In this document: positions 27,584 to 35,777 of the stretch, one piece after another
How the letters are laid out: the number at the start of each line of letters is the position of its first letter
Position numbering within the stretch: position 1 is the first letter of the stretch
Assembly: GCF_000686805.1 (NCBI RefSeq)
Contig: NZ_KK366017.1
Location: 806,001 to 870,000 of the forward strand
Direction: 5' to 3'
DNA: 64,000 nt
From: Bacillus sp. UNC41MFS5
Lineage (GTDB): Bacteria; Bacillota; Bacilli; Bacillales_B; DSM-18226
Translations under genes and position numbers: made by a program
The notes under the pieces: generated by a model
The model's input: only the letters and a program-made list of their open reading frames with translations
Told to the model about the DNA's origin: nothing
The model's database searches: none

Positions 27584-28591
27584 ATGGAACAAGTTAATCA
27601 CCATACTAAAATTAATGCATCAGAAAATGCTGTCATTTGGTCACAATATGTTAATGACAGTTTGTCACGATGTATTCTTCGCTATATGTTACATGATGTA
27701 AAGGATGAAGATATTCGCGATTTACTGGAATTTGCCTTAGAATTATCAGAAACTCATTTAGAAAAAACGAAGCAATTCTTATCCTTAGAAAATCTTCCAA
27801 TTCCAATAGGCTTTACAGACGAAGATGTCACAGTAGACGCTCCTAGTTTATTTACTGATACATTTAAGATTGTTTATTTACATATTATGACAATTCACGG
27901 TTTGACGAGATATGCTGGTGCCACTAGTGTTTGTATACGAGAGGATGTAAGAAAATACTTTATTGAATGTACTTCGCAAACATTGGAACTATATGATAGG
28001 GTAACTAGTGTTTCCTTAAATAAGGGAATTATTAACAAACCTCCTACTTTAAACAATCAACAAAAGATTGATTTTGTTAGGAAGCAAAATTATTTAACTG
28101 GTTGGTTCGGGAAACGTAGACCTATTAACGCAATTGAAATCAGTGGTGTGCATCTTAATATGCAGAAAACAATGGTGAAAATGGTATTGGAGTTAGGATT
28201 CAGTCAAGTTTGTCAATCTAAAGAGGTACGAGATTATATGGACCGTGCTCGTAAGCTTTGTATTAAACACTTTGATATTCTAAGTTCAATGTTAAAAGAG
28301 GAGAATCTTCATGTTCCAAAGTTATTTGAAACAGAAGTAACAGATTCAACAGTTCCACCCTTTTCAGATAAACTTATGCTATTTCATATAGCGACACTGC
28401 TTTCTGCAGCAATTGCTTATTATAGTGAGGCATTATCAATGGGACAAAGAAGAGACTTAACGGCAGATTACGCACGAATGAATACCGAAATTGCCTTAAT
28501 TGCTGAAGATGGTATAAATCTATTAATAGAAAAGGGATGGATGGAACAACCTCCCTCTGCCACTGATCACGAAAGTTTGGCAAAGAATTAG
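27584..28591 (+). CDS. DUF3231 family protein
   Basis: 335 residues with two homologous helical units (for example SRCILRYMLHDVKDE... and AIEISGVHLNMQK..., with SDKLMLFHIATLLSAAI in the second). DUF3231 proteins are Bacillus four-helix, ferritin-like bundles without established function. Strong AGGAGGG before ATG 27584. It lies 42 bp upstream of rpiA on the same strand and behind a formaldehyde-type operator, which suggests a role in formaldehyde stress. Confidence 0.8.
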   Translation: MEQVNHHTKINASENAVIWSQYVNDSLSRCILRYMLHDVKDEDIRDLLEFALELSETHLEKTKQFLSLENLPIPIGFTDEDVTVDAPSLFTDTFKIVYLHIMTIHGLTRYAGATSVCIREDVRKYFIECTSQTLELYDRVTSVSLNKGIINKPPTLNNQQKIDFVRKQNYLTGWFGKRRPINAIEISGVHLNMQKTMVKMVLELGFSQVCQSKEVRDYMDRARKLCIKHFDILSSMLKEENLHVPKLFETEVTDSTVPPFSDKLMLFHIATLLSAAIAYYSEALSMGQRRDLTADYARMNTEIALIAEDGINLLIEKGWMEQPPSATDHESLAKN

Positions 28592-28633
28592 ATCAATGAT
28601 AATTATGCTTTATGAAAAAGAAAGGACCTAGTT

Positions 28634-29317
28634 ATGATGGGTGTCAAAATGGTTGATAAAAAAATAGTCGGTGAAAAAGCAGCAGAGTTTGTTAAAGATG
28701 GCATGGTTGTGGGGCTTGGTACGGGTTCGACAGTTTTTTATACCATACAAAAGCTTGGTCAGCTAGTGAAGGAAGGCCTTTCCATTAAAGGTATTCCAAC
28801 TTCTGTTCAAACGGAAGAATTGGCTAAAGAATTAGGCATTCCACTTACAAGCTTTAGTGAAATAGAAAGTATAGATATTGCTATTGATGGAGCAGATGAA
28901 GTCAATTCAGAATTAGAACTGATCAAAGGTGGTGGCGGCGCACTTTTAAGAGAGAAAATCATAGCGAGAGCAGCTAAAATATTTATTGTTGTAGCAGATT
29001 CATCTAAAAGGGTAGAGAAATTAGGTGCGTTTCGATTGCCTGTAGAAGTTATTACGTTCGGTTATGAAATGACAGAAAAACATATTAGAGCCATTGGTTT
29101 AGTCCCGGAAATTCGATTAAACGGTGGAACTCCGTTTATTACTGATAATGGGAACTATATTTTTGACTGCCAAATTCCTGAGCACGTTCAGCCTGAAATG
29201 TTAGAACGAATGCTTAACATGATACCGGGAGTCGTTGAAAATGGGTTGTTTGTTGGAATGACTGACTTGGTGATCACTTTAGATCAAGAAAAAAATGTTG
29301 TCATGTTAAGAAGGTAA
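28634..29317 (+). CDS. rpiA: ribose-5-phosphate isomerase A
   Basis: 227 residues, full length. Motifs: VVGLGTGSTVFY (phosphate loop), IAIDGADEV (catalytic Asp region), KGGGGALLREKI (catalytic Glu), VVADSSKRV. Interconverts ribose 5-phosphate and ribulose 5-phosphate, thus regenerating the formaldehyde acceptor of HxlA. Being inside the hxl cluster it is probably a RuMP-dedicated copy. Start ATG 28634 has AAAGGA 8 nt upstream. Confidence 0.93.
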   Translation: MMGVKMVDKKIVGEKAAEFVKDGMVVGLGTGSTVFYTIQKLGQLVKEGLSIKGIPTSVQTEELAKELGIPLTSFSEIESIDIAIDGADEVNSELELIKGGGGALLREKIIARAAKIFIVVADSSKRVEKLGAFRLPVEVITFGYEMTEKHIRAIGLVPEIRLNGGTPFITDNGNYIFDCQIPEHVQPEMLERMLNMIPGVVENGLFVGMTDLVITLDQEKNVVMLRR

Positions 29318-29319
29318 GA

Positions 29320-29360
29320 ACATAAGAGAGAGTCTTTGAGTCCCTCTCTTATGTTTTTTA
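29320..29360. terminator. bidirectional terminator between rpiA and yhfP-type gene
   Basis: ACATAAGAGAG.. pairs with ..CTCTCTTATGT, followed by TTTTTT. The genes converge here. Confidence 0.8.
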
Positions 29361-30350
29361 TATCTTTACAATGATTCTACCTCTTGCTTGTCCTTTTAAA
29401 ATAGTAGGCAAGTTTTCAGGTAATTCTTCAAGTGTAATTTCTTTCTGTATAATTTCAGAAAGAGTAGAAGGTTTTAAATCGGTTGCCATGCGATTCCATA
29501 GTTCTTGCCGAACATCCATTGGACAATAAACAGAATCAATACCGAGAAGGTTTATGCCACGTAAAATAAACGGAAACACGGTGGTAGGAACGCTTCCTCC
29601 ACCAGTTAAACCACCGACCGCAACAGAACCATTGTATTGGATTTTACTTAAGATGGATGCAAGTGTCTCTCCTCCGACTGGATCAACCGCTGCAGCCCAA
29701 TTTTGTTTATCAAGAGTTTTTATTTTACCATTAAAGACATCTTCACGAGAGATAATCTCTTTTGCACCGAGCTTATGTAAAAAAGTATGCTCAGAATTTT
29801 TACCCGTACTAGCGACAACTTCGTATCCTCTTTTTGAAAGCATGGAAACAGCTAAACTTCCTACCCCACCAGTAGCTCCAGTGACAAGGACTTTGCCCTT
29901 TTCTGGCGATAAACCGTTATCTTCTAACCTTTGAATGGAGAGGGCTGAAGTAATACCTGCTGTCCCCAAAATCATTGATTCCATCAACGTTAAATTTTCA
30001 GGTAAAGGGACAATCCAATCACCAGGAATGCGGGCATATTCACTATAACCACCATAATGGGATACCCCAATTTCATAGCTTGTTGCTATGATCTCATCTC
30101 CTTCGCGGAAGCGTGGATCTTGAGACGATACGACTACACCTGCTAAATCAATACCTGGAATAAAGGGATAGGTTGTGACGATTTTTCCATTCGGAATACT
30201 AGCTAAACCGTCTTTATAGTTAATCGCAGAATAAGAAACCTTGATTAAAACATCACCTTGAGGTAACTCATTTAAGGTAATATTTTTGACTTGAACAGAA
30301 AAATCGTATTCATTTTTATCTACCATCAATGCTTTAAATTGTTCCATCAT
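29358..30350 (-). CDS. YhdH/YhfP family quinone oxidoreductase / acryloyl-CoA reductase
   Basis: 330 residues of the zinc-free medium-chain reductase family: YSAINYKDGLA, PGIDLAGVV, GTAGITSALSIQRL and the NADPH-binding VTGATGGVGSLAVS. Characterised members reduce acryloyl-CoA or quinones with NADPH. The gene is divergent from hxlR and shares with it the operator at 30427-30468, so it probably belongs to the formaldehyde regulon. A close paralogue lies at 41789-42778. Confidence 0.85.
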   Translation of the reverse strand: MMEQFKALMVDKNEYDFSVQVKNITLNELPQGDVLIKVSYSAINYKDGLASIPNGKIVTTYPFIPGIDLAGVVVSSQDPRFREGDEIIATSYEIGVSHYGGYSEYARIPGDWIVPLPENLTLMESMILGTAGITSALSIQRLEDNGLSPEKGKVLVTGATGGVGSLAVSMLSKRGYEVVASTGKNSEHTFLHKLGAKEIISREDVFNGKIKTLDKQNWAAAVDPVGGETLASILSKIQYNGSVAVGGLTGGGSVPTTVFPFILRGINLLGIDSVYCPMDVRQELWNRMATDLKPSTLSEIIQKEITLEELPENLPTILKGQARGRIIVKI

Positions 30351-30399
30351 TCTTTAACTCCTTTCTTGAACAGCAGAATAGAATTATATATTCACTGCT

Positions 30400-30468
30400 A
30401 ATATATAATGTATGGAAGGATATTATAAGTACATACTTTTATTTTATATAGTGAAAAAAGTATACTGT
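30400..30468 (-). promoter_or_regulatory. probable HxlR operator and promoter of the YhfP-type gene
   Basis: 30427-30468 contains AAGTACATACTTTTATTTTA, ATAGTG and AAAAAAGTATACT, nearly identical to 27004-27046. On the minus strand TATATT follows after exactly 21 nt (30400-30405). The element lies between this gene and hxlR and might also autoregulate hxlR. Confidence 0.65.
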
Positions 30469-30498
30469 GGGTAATAATAAATATGGAGGTGAAGTGAA

Positions 30499-30864
30499 AT
30501 GTCACGAATGCAGGATAAGATGTTTAATTGTGAAAAAGAATTAACTCTTTCCGTTATCGGTGGTAAATGGAAGATGCTTATACTATGGCATCTAGGAAAA
30601 GAGGGAACGAAGCGATTTGGTGAACTGAAAGCTCTTATGCCAGGGATCACGCAGAGAATGCTAGTTAATCAATTGCGAGAACTGGAAGAAGACTTGATTG
30701 TAAAACGCAAAGTCTATCCCGTGGTTCCTCCAAAAGTAGAATACTCCCTTACTGAACAAGGAAGAAGCTTGATGCCGATTCTCGATGCTATGTATAACTG
30801 GGGGAAAGATTATATGGAAACTGCTGGGTTGAATCCTTTAGTAAGACAAGAGTCGATCAGGTAA
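30499..30864 (+). CDS. hxlR: HxlR, formaldehyde-responsive MarR/HxlR-type activator
   Basis: 121 residues, closely like B. subtilis Hxl[25 protein letters not shown] with the conserved N-terminal Cys (residue ~11) that senses formaldehyde, wHTH segment [26 protein letters not shown], and [14 protein letters not shown]. In B. subtilis HxlR binds upstream of hxlAB and activates it with formaldehyde. Ribosome site GGAGGTG before ATG 30499. Unlike B. subtilis, the gene is 3.7 kb from hxlAB, with rpiA, DUF3231 and a reductase inserted between. Confidence 0.93.
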   Translation: MSRMQDKMFNCEKELTLSVIGGKWKMLILWHLGKEGTKRFGELKALMPGITQRMLVNQLRELEEDLIVKRKVYPVVPPKVEYSLTEQGRSLMPILDAMYNWGKDYMETAGLNPLVRQESIR

Positions 30865-30882
30865 ATTTTAACTGGTAATCTA

Positions 30883-30916
30883 AGGTTGACTCCGGCCAAG
30901 GGGGTCAACCTCTTTT
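30883..30916. terminator. bidirectional terminator of hxlR / ger operon
   Basis: AGGTTGAC/GTCAACCT stem followed by CTTTT, between convergent hxlR and gerAC-type genes. Confidence 0.75.
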
Positions 30917-30925
30917 CATGATAAT

Positions 30926-32017
30926 TTAATAATTATTTTTAGTATTTTGTAATGCCTCAAAATAAAGCTGATAATTAACTTTTATTTTCATTTTTCCCCA
31001 AGCGGCTAACCATACCTTTTCGCTGATGGGTTTGGAAAAGGGGCTAAGGGTGTGTGTCCCGATTTGAAGAGGATCCACCTTCAGCTCTTGCATTTTTTTT
31101 ATGAGGCCCGTAGTTTTCATTTCTAATTCAGTTTCAATTTCCTTATGAAGCTGCATCAGTTCATTTCCGTTGAGGATATTTTTATTACCTTGATATTCCT
31201 CAATTCTTCCATTTAGTTTCACGTTTATTGAAACTAGGGAAAGATTTTTATCCAAATCCACATTTACTCTTGAACGTAGATGTCCAATAACCACATCTAA
31301 TTTGGTTATTGGGAAAAACTTCAAATAGTGATCATTGTCAAGAAGTTGAAATATTTGATCTTCGGTATTTGTGACCATTTCTATTAATTTATCATTGCTA
31401 AAAAAAGCAGTCCCCTCGTAAGTAAAGTTATCTTTCGCTACTTTGAAAACAGGAAGAACGGGATCTGAAAATGGTGAAAACAGCTTATTTTTATATTCAT
31501 GCAAATTGACAATGGTCATTTCACCTTGTTTTTTCCTCTCATAGTGTCTTAGCATCCGATACAGGTAATAATCAAGGTTTTCTTGCTTCTTTGCTTGTCT
31601 GTTAATATATTCGTCAAAATTACCTTTAACGATGACTAAATACATTCGTTGCGAAATATCATAGTCTGTCAATAGCGTGTTAATCAACTGAATAATCCCT
31701 TGTTTCGCTAATTCCTCATGAATTAAAAACAAACGGAGTTGTCCAACCTTCAATTCACGATAATATCTTAAATTAAAGTCTTTTCCTCCCTGTTTAAGGA
31801 GATCAACATCTAGTGTTAATAAGCTTTTTGGCTCATTTACTAATGGAGGGACTAATGTACTCATTTTTATTTTTCCTTTTTCGCCTTTACTAATTGACCA
31901 AAAAGTGACAGGGGCAATATCTTCAATTGTATTGTTCTCAACAAATGGGGCACATCCTGGAATCATGACTAATGAAACAAAGATTCCCCAAACTAAAAGC
32001 ATTTTCTTTCGTCTCAT
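30926..32017 (-). CDS. GerAC-type germinant receptor lipoprotein
   Basis: About 363 residues from ATG 32017, which overlaps the gerAB stop by ATGA. N-terminal lipoprotein signal: MRRKKM, hydrophobic core, lipobox PGC (Cys ~22). The rest matches the Ger(x)C family (F..GE..KIKM near the start, FFSNDKL and the C-terminal LKVDPLQIG). It is the outer, lipid-anchored subunit of a spore inner-membrane germinant receptor. A frame extension to 32095 lies inside gerAB and is not used. Confidence 0.88.
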   Translation of the reverse strand: MRRKKMLLVWGIFVSLVMIPGCAPFVENNTIEDIAPVTFWSISKGEKGKIKMSTLVPPLVNEPKSLLTLDVDLLKQGGKDFNLRYYRELKVGQLRLFLIHEELAKQGIIQLINTLLTDYDISQRMYLVIVKGNFDEYINRQAKKQENLDYYLYRMLRHYERKKQGEMTIVNLHEYKNKLFSPFSDPVLPVFKVAKDNFTYEGTAFFSNDKLIEMVTNTEDQIFQLLDNDHYLKFFPITKLDVVIGHLRSRVNVDLDKNLSLVSINVKLNGRIEEYQGNKNILNGNELMQLHKEIETELEMKTTGLIKKMQELKVDPLQIGTHTLSPFSKPISEKVWLAAWGKMKIKVNYQLYFEALQNTKNNY

Positions 32018-33135
32018 GCTTTTACACGCCCTTTTAGCTTTGTCAATAGGAGCAAGAATGTGGGGACGATAAAGTAAGTTATTCCACTTAACCAAATTTG
32101 AATATTCAGGAGAATATTCTGTTCGGTTTCAATAGACCAAATCCAATTATTCACAATTACAAAGCAGAGAAATAACATAATACAAGTGACAGCAAAACCC
32201 ATACGTGAAGGTTGAGTACTTGTTTTTTTTAGGATGATTCTTGTAGCCCCATATATACATAACAAGAAAATTGATAAAGCAAACACCAATAAAAACATAT
32301 GTAGAGAAATCAGGATAATATCCAGTCGTTCAAACATGGGAGATTGTAAGTATCGAATCATATGAATAATAGGGTATTTACTTTTACTTAAATAATTTGA
32401 ACCGAAAAAGAATAAACTCGCAATAAACAATAGCAAATACTCTGAAGTAGAAAGAGCATTCGCATAGGTTAAATATTTACTCATTTTTTGTTGTGGTTTG
32501 ATCCAAGGAATTAAACAGATTAAATACTCTGGTCCTGAATATGAAGACCAAATGAGTAACAATCCTTTCCATGAATCAGTTGTCCAATTTGTTGGTATCA
32601 AGGGATACAAATCATGTAATGCAGCGATTGGTGGAATAAAAAAGGGAAAATATAAAAAAATTATCCAAAAAACACATAAAAAAACAATTACCACAAACCG
32701 TATGGTATTTTTCATTCCTAGTGAAGCAACATAGGAGCTCGTAAGAAGAATGAAAAAAATAATCCAATTTGAATTCATTGATGGGAAAATAAAATCATGA
32801 ATGACTTCTAAGTATCCGAGTGTGATCACCGTTATTTTGATTAGTATCAATATAAGGCCTATAAAAGTCAAAAGCCTTACCATTCGAACACCAAAAAGCT
32901 CTACAAAACCTTGATATCCCTTTTTAGCATAATTTGATTCTAGCCATTTGCATAACAGCCTTATATTGAGTTGGGAAAAGATTGCCATTGCAACAATGCC
33001 CCAAATCATAAACGGGTGTAATAAGTAGGTAGGCATTAATAAAAATAGGTAAAGCATTTGGAAACGGTTGACGATGAAAAAGGCATAGATTCCGTCAAAT
33101 TTAGATGATTTATCAAATAAGGAAAATGTGGTCAA
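32014..33135 (-). CDS. GerAB-type germinant receptor permease subunit
   Basis: 373 residues with about ten hydrophobic segments, APC-superfamily fold of GerAB proteins. Typical parts are IYAFFIVNRFQMLYL, the HDLYPLIPT loop and the C-terminal NIQIWLSGITYFIVP. GerAB subunits bind the germinant (amino acid or sugar). Starts 7 nt after the gerAA stop; overlaps the start of gerAC by 4 nt. Confidence 0.9.
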   Translation of the reverse strand: MTTFSLFDKSSKFDGIYAFFIVNRFQMLYLFLLMPTYLLHPFMIWGIVAMAIFSQLNIRLLCKWLESNYAKKGYQGFVELFGVRMVRLLTFIGLILILIKITVITLGYLEVIHDFIFPSMNSNWIIFFILLTSSYVASLGMKNTIRFVVIVFLCVFWIIFLYFPFFIPPIAALHDLYPLIPTNWTTDSWKGLLLIWSSYSGPEYLICLIPWIKPQQKMSKYLTYANALSTSEYLLLFIASLFFFGSNYLSKSKYPIIHMIRYLQSPMFERLDIILISLHMFLLVFALSIFLLCIYGATRIILKKTSTQPSRMGFAVTCIMLFLCFVIVNNWIWSIETEQNILLNIQIWLSGITYFIVPTFLLLLTKLKGRVKA

Positions 33136-33142
33136 CTTTGAA

Positions 33143-34624
33143 TCACATCCTTCGTTTGTATCTCCATTTCTGTAAAGGGTGTAAATGATCCGGACGGGAT
33201 TTCATGTTTACTAAAGGCCCTCTAATAAAGAGATCGATCCAGTCCTTCCAGTAAAATGGAGCGATTGGTGAAAAATAGGGTTGTTTTAAGGAAGTAAGAC
33301 CATTTAGATGTGCCAAAATGGCAATTGCTCCCATGGCAATGCCAAAAACACCAAAAAAGGATGAAAGGAGAAGAAAACCAAATTGAATGAGTGTATTTGC
33401 CTTCGTCATCAAATAGTTTGGTACTAAAAATGAGGAGATGGTTGAAATACAAACTAATACAATTAATACTTTGCTCGCAAAACCCGCTTGAACCGCTGCT
33501 TGACCGATTACTATACCACCAATCACCCCTAAGGTTTGACTTGATTTGGTCGGCATCCGTAAACTCGCTTCTTTTATGATTTCAAGAATAGTTAACATCA
33601 CTATTGCTTCCCAAAATGGTGTAAAAGGTAGTTTACTTCTAGATTCCACTATAACAAATAGTACTTGTAAGGGAATCATTTGATAATTGTGGGTTGTTAG
33701 TGCAACATAAAATGGTATCAGTGTGACGGACAGAAAAAAGCTTAAATATCGAATAAGTCTTAAAAAACTTGCAACCGGCCAACGATTAATATAATCCTCA
33801 GGTGATTGGAAAAGGTGAAAAAAGGTGATTGGTGCAATTAATACAAACGGTGTGTTCTCTACCAAGATAGTTAATTTACCGAGCCCTAAGGAATAAGCAC
33901 AAACATCTGGGCGGTCAGTTTGTTGGAATTGTGGAAAAATACTGTGATGATGTTCCTCCATAAATGCCGCTACCTGGGATGAATCGAAAAATAAATCAAA
34001 GTTAATTTCAGAGATTTTCTTTCTTGCTATTGATATATATTCAGGATTGGTTAACCCGTCTATGTACATTAGGACAACCGTTGTTTCACTTAATGAACCT
34101 ACTTTATATTTCTCTGTTTTTAATTCAGTAATAGGAAGTCTTCTGCGAATGAGGGTGATATTTGGTTCTAATTGTTCAGTGAAACTATCTTTTGCACCGT
34201 ATAAAATTGTTTCTGTTTCAGAGGTTTCAATCCCCCTACTTAATTCGTTAGGAAGAGGAATGACCAACCATTGTTCTTGGATACAATCATTCAGAAGTAC
34301 AGCACCGGTGAGGAGTAATTTCTGTGCCTCTTCAAGTAATTGGATCTTCATTACTTTAGGTGTGGCAATGCTTTCGTAAATCATGGCATGTGGACATTGG
34401 ATAACAGGTTTTATTATCGATTCATTCAAACGATCCTGGTCAATTAAGGTTCTTAAATAGATAAAGACAACTTTTTGATCGTTAAGTGTAGTGCGTTCGA
34501 TTATCTCTACATCGTCCATATTGTCTAAAGCCTGTTTTAGAGAGTCTAGTGATATCTTCCTTTGCACAGGTTGTTGTGTGTCACTACTATCATTAGCAAT
34601 TCTTTTACCCTTTTTCCAAAACAT
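33143..34624 (-). CDS. GerAA-type germinant receptor subunit
   Basis: About 493 residues. N-terminal cytoplasmic domain (DDVEIIERTTLNDQKVVFIYLRTLID), then NITLIRRRLPI and the conserved GRSKLPFTP-like segment ESRSKLPFTPFWEAIVML, followed by GIVIGQAAVQAG and several membrane helices. First gene of a complete A-B-C operon. Two in-frame ATGs: 34630 lies too close to GAGGG, 34624 has normal spacing. Germinant specificity cannot be read from sequence. An N-terminal remnant of a related GerA protein is at 17.2 kb. Confidence 0.9.
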   Translation of the reverse strand: MFWKKGKRIANDSSDTQQPVQRKISLDSLKQALDNMDDVEIIERTTLNDQKVVFIYLRTLIDQDRLNESIIKPVIQCPHAMIYESIATPKVMKIQLLEEAQKLLLTGAVLLNDCIQEQWLVIPLPNELSRGIETSETETILYGAKDSFTEQLEPNITLIRRRLPITELKTEKYKVGSLSETTVVLMYIDGLTNPEYISIARKKISEINFDLFFDSSQVAAFMEEHHHSIFPQFQQTDRPDVCAYSLGLGKLTILVENTPFVLIAPITFFHLFQSPEDYINRWPVASFLRLIRYLSFFLSVTLIPFYVALTTHNYQMIPLQVLFVIVESRSKLPFTPFWEAIVMLTILEIIKEASLRMPTKSSQTLGVIGGIVIGQAAVQAGFASKVLIVLVCISTISSFLVPNYLMTKANTLIQFGFLLLSSFFGVFGIAMGAIAILAHLNGLTSLKQPYFSPIAPFYWKDWIDLFIRGPLVNMKSRPDHLHPLQKWRYKRRM

Positions 34625-34801
34625 AAACATCCCTCATTGATATAAGCTGCCATTTGTTCACTTTAGAAAAAGTGTAATGGTAATTCTTCCTTTTAGTATG
34701 AAAAAGAAAAGATTATTTTATCCTAATAAAATAAGGTAGGGGAAACTAAATAAATTTTTTCAGTATAGTTTTTTTCACTACATTTAATAAATATTGAACT
34801 A

Positions 34802-34840
34802 AAAAACAAAAAAAACGCCCAGTGCTATTTCGGGCGTTAA
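34802..34840 (-). terminator. minus-strand terminator without its gene
   Basis: AACGCCC/GGGCGTT stem followed on the minus strand by TTTTTTTTGTTTTTT. No minus-strand gene remains just upstream, so it marks a lost gene near the island end. Confidence 0.6.
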
Positions 34841-34913
34841 GCAGTAAAAAAGATCATAAAGAATGAAATGGATGTCCCATATGTGAAATCAAAAAGTTGG
34901 TCAGGATAATTAT

Positions 34914-35078
34914 TTAGCAACGTTAAATCCAGTAATAGCTAGTAAATCGCATCCGACAAAGATTGGAGATTTTACACCTGGGGGCTTTGCAGCAGGATTA
35001 GATAAAATGGTATGGCGGAAATCTGAAAAAGGTCATGAATGGCAATCAAATATAGTGAAAGAAAAAAGTCCGTCCTAG
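34914..35078 (+). pseudogene. DUF4379 zinc-ribbon protein remnant
   Basis: Reads LATLNPVIASKSHPTKIG, then DFTPGGFAAGLDKMVW and KGHEWQSNI, one degenerate unit of the repeated treble-clef zinc-ribbon domain (NPELA.EWHPTKNG...GHEW type). Several zinc cysteines are lost and there is no start codon. Ends at TAG 35076. Confidence 0.55.
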
Positions 35079-35092
35079 ACGGACTTTTCATT
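35064..35092. terminator. bidirectional terminator hairpin
   Basis: AAAGTCCGTC/GACGGACTTT stem with T-rich flank. Overlaps the end of the zinc-ribbon remnant. Confidence 0.6.
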
Positions 35093-35136
35093 ATTTTTTC
35101 TATATCTTAACATTATACGATGAAAACTGATCGCAC

Positions 35137-35159
35137 TTTTGGTCACAACTTGGTCACAG
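35137..35159. repeat. paired TTGGTCACA arm-type sites, right end
   Basis: TTTTGGTCACA and CTTGGTCACAG in tandem, matching the pair at 15124-15144 beside the integrase remnant. About 130 bp inside the right selC copy. Confidence 0.5.
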
Positions 35160-35286
35160 ACTAGATGTTTTTATATTTAAATAGATTAAACTAAATGATT
35201 TATGACATTTTAAAAAGTGCATTAGATCAAGACTTTAAATCATTACATAAAACTAAATGGAATCAAAAAAGATATCTTCCCTCTAA

Positions 35287-35350
35287 CTTCAAAACTACTT
35301 GAGACCTGCGTGCCAGGTCTGGTGGGTTCGATTCCCACGCAGTCCCGCCA
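35287..35350 (+). repeat. attR-like core: duplicated 3' part of selC
   Basis: 64 bp identical but for one base to 14975-15038 (anticodon loop to CCA). No D arm or 5' acceptor precedes it, so it is not a gene. Marks the right limit of a probable ~20.3-kb integrated element. Confidence 0.75.
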
Positions 35351-35777
35351 AAAATTGGGCATGATCCTTAAGGTGTTTTGGGATAAATATCAATTATCAC
35401 TTTGAATTTTACTTGAATAGTGGATCTCCATTCCAGTTTTCATAATCTTTTTCGAAAGACTTGTTGAAGACTAGGATTAAATATTGATTTCACCTACTTT
35501 TTTCAATCTTAGCTCACTTAATTCATTTAAGTGGGCTTTTTATTTCGAATATTTATAATATTGATATTAGATATTATAATAGTTTAAAGTTAAATCGAAA
35601 TAAATAGATGTGTGATATAGTGGGAGACAATCAATTTATTTCAAAAAGAATACGTAAATCTTTAAATTAATTATTATTAGTAAAATAAAAAAAGAATTTT
35701 TTTATGTTGAACTGAGCTCATTTCTGAAATAAAAAATACTTGTTCCTGTAGAAAATTAATGAAAGGACCTGATAGCT
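35351..35777. other. intergenic region right of the island
   Basis: AT-rich. No gene, remnant or RNA recognised; a T-rich hairpin (AAGTGGGC context near 35530) may end an older transcript. Holds the promoter of the acyl-CoA ligase gene. Confidence 0.35.
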
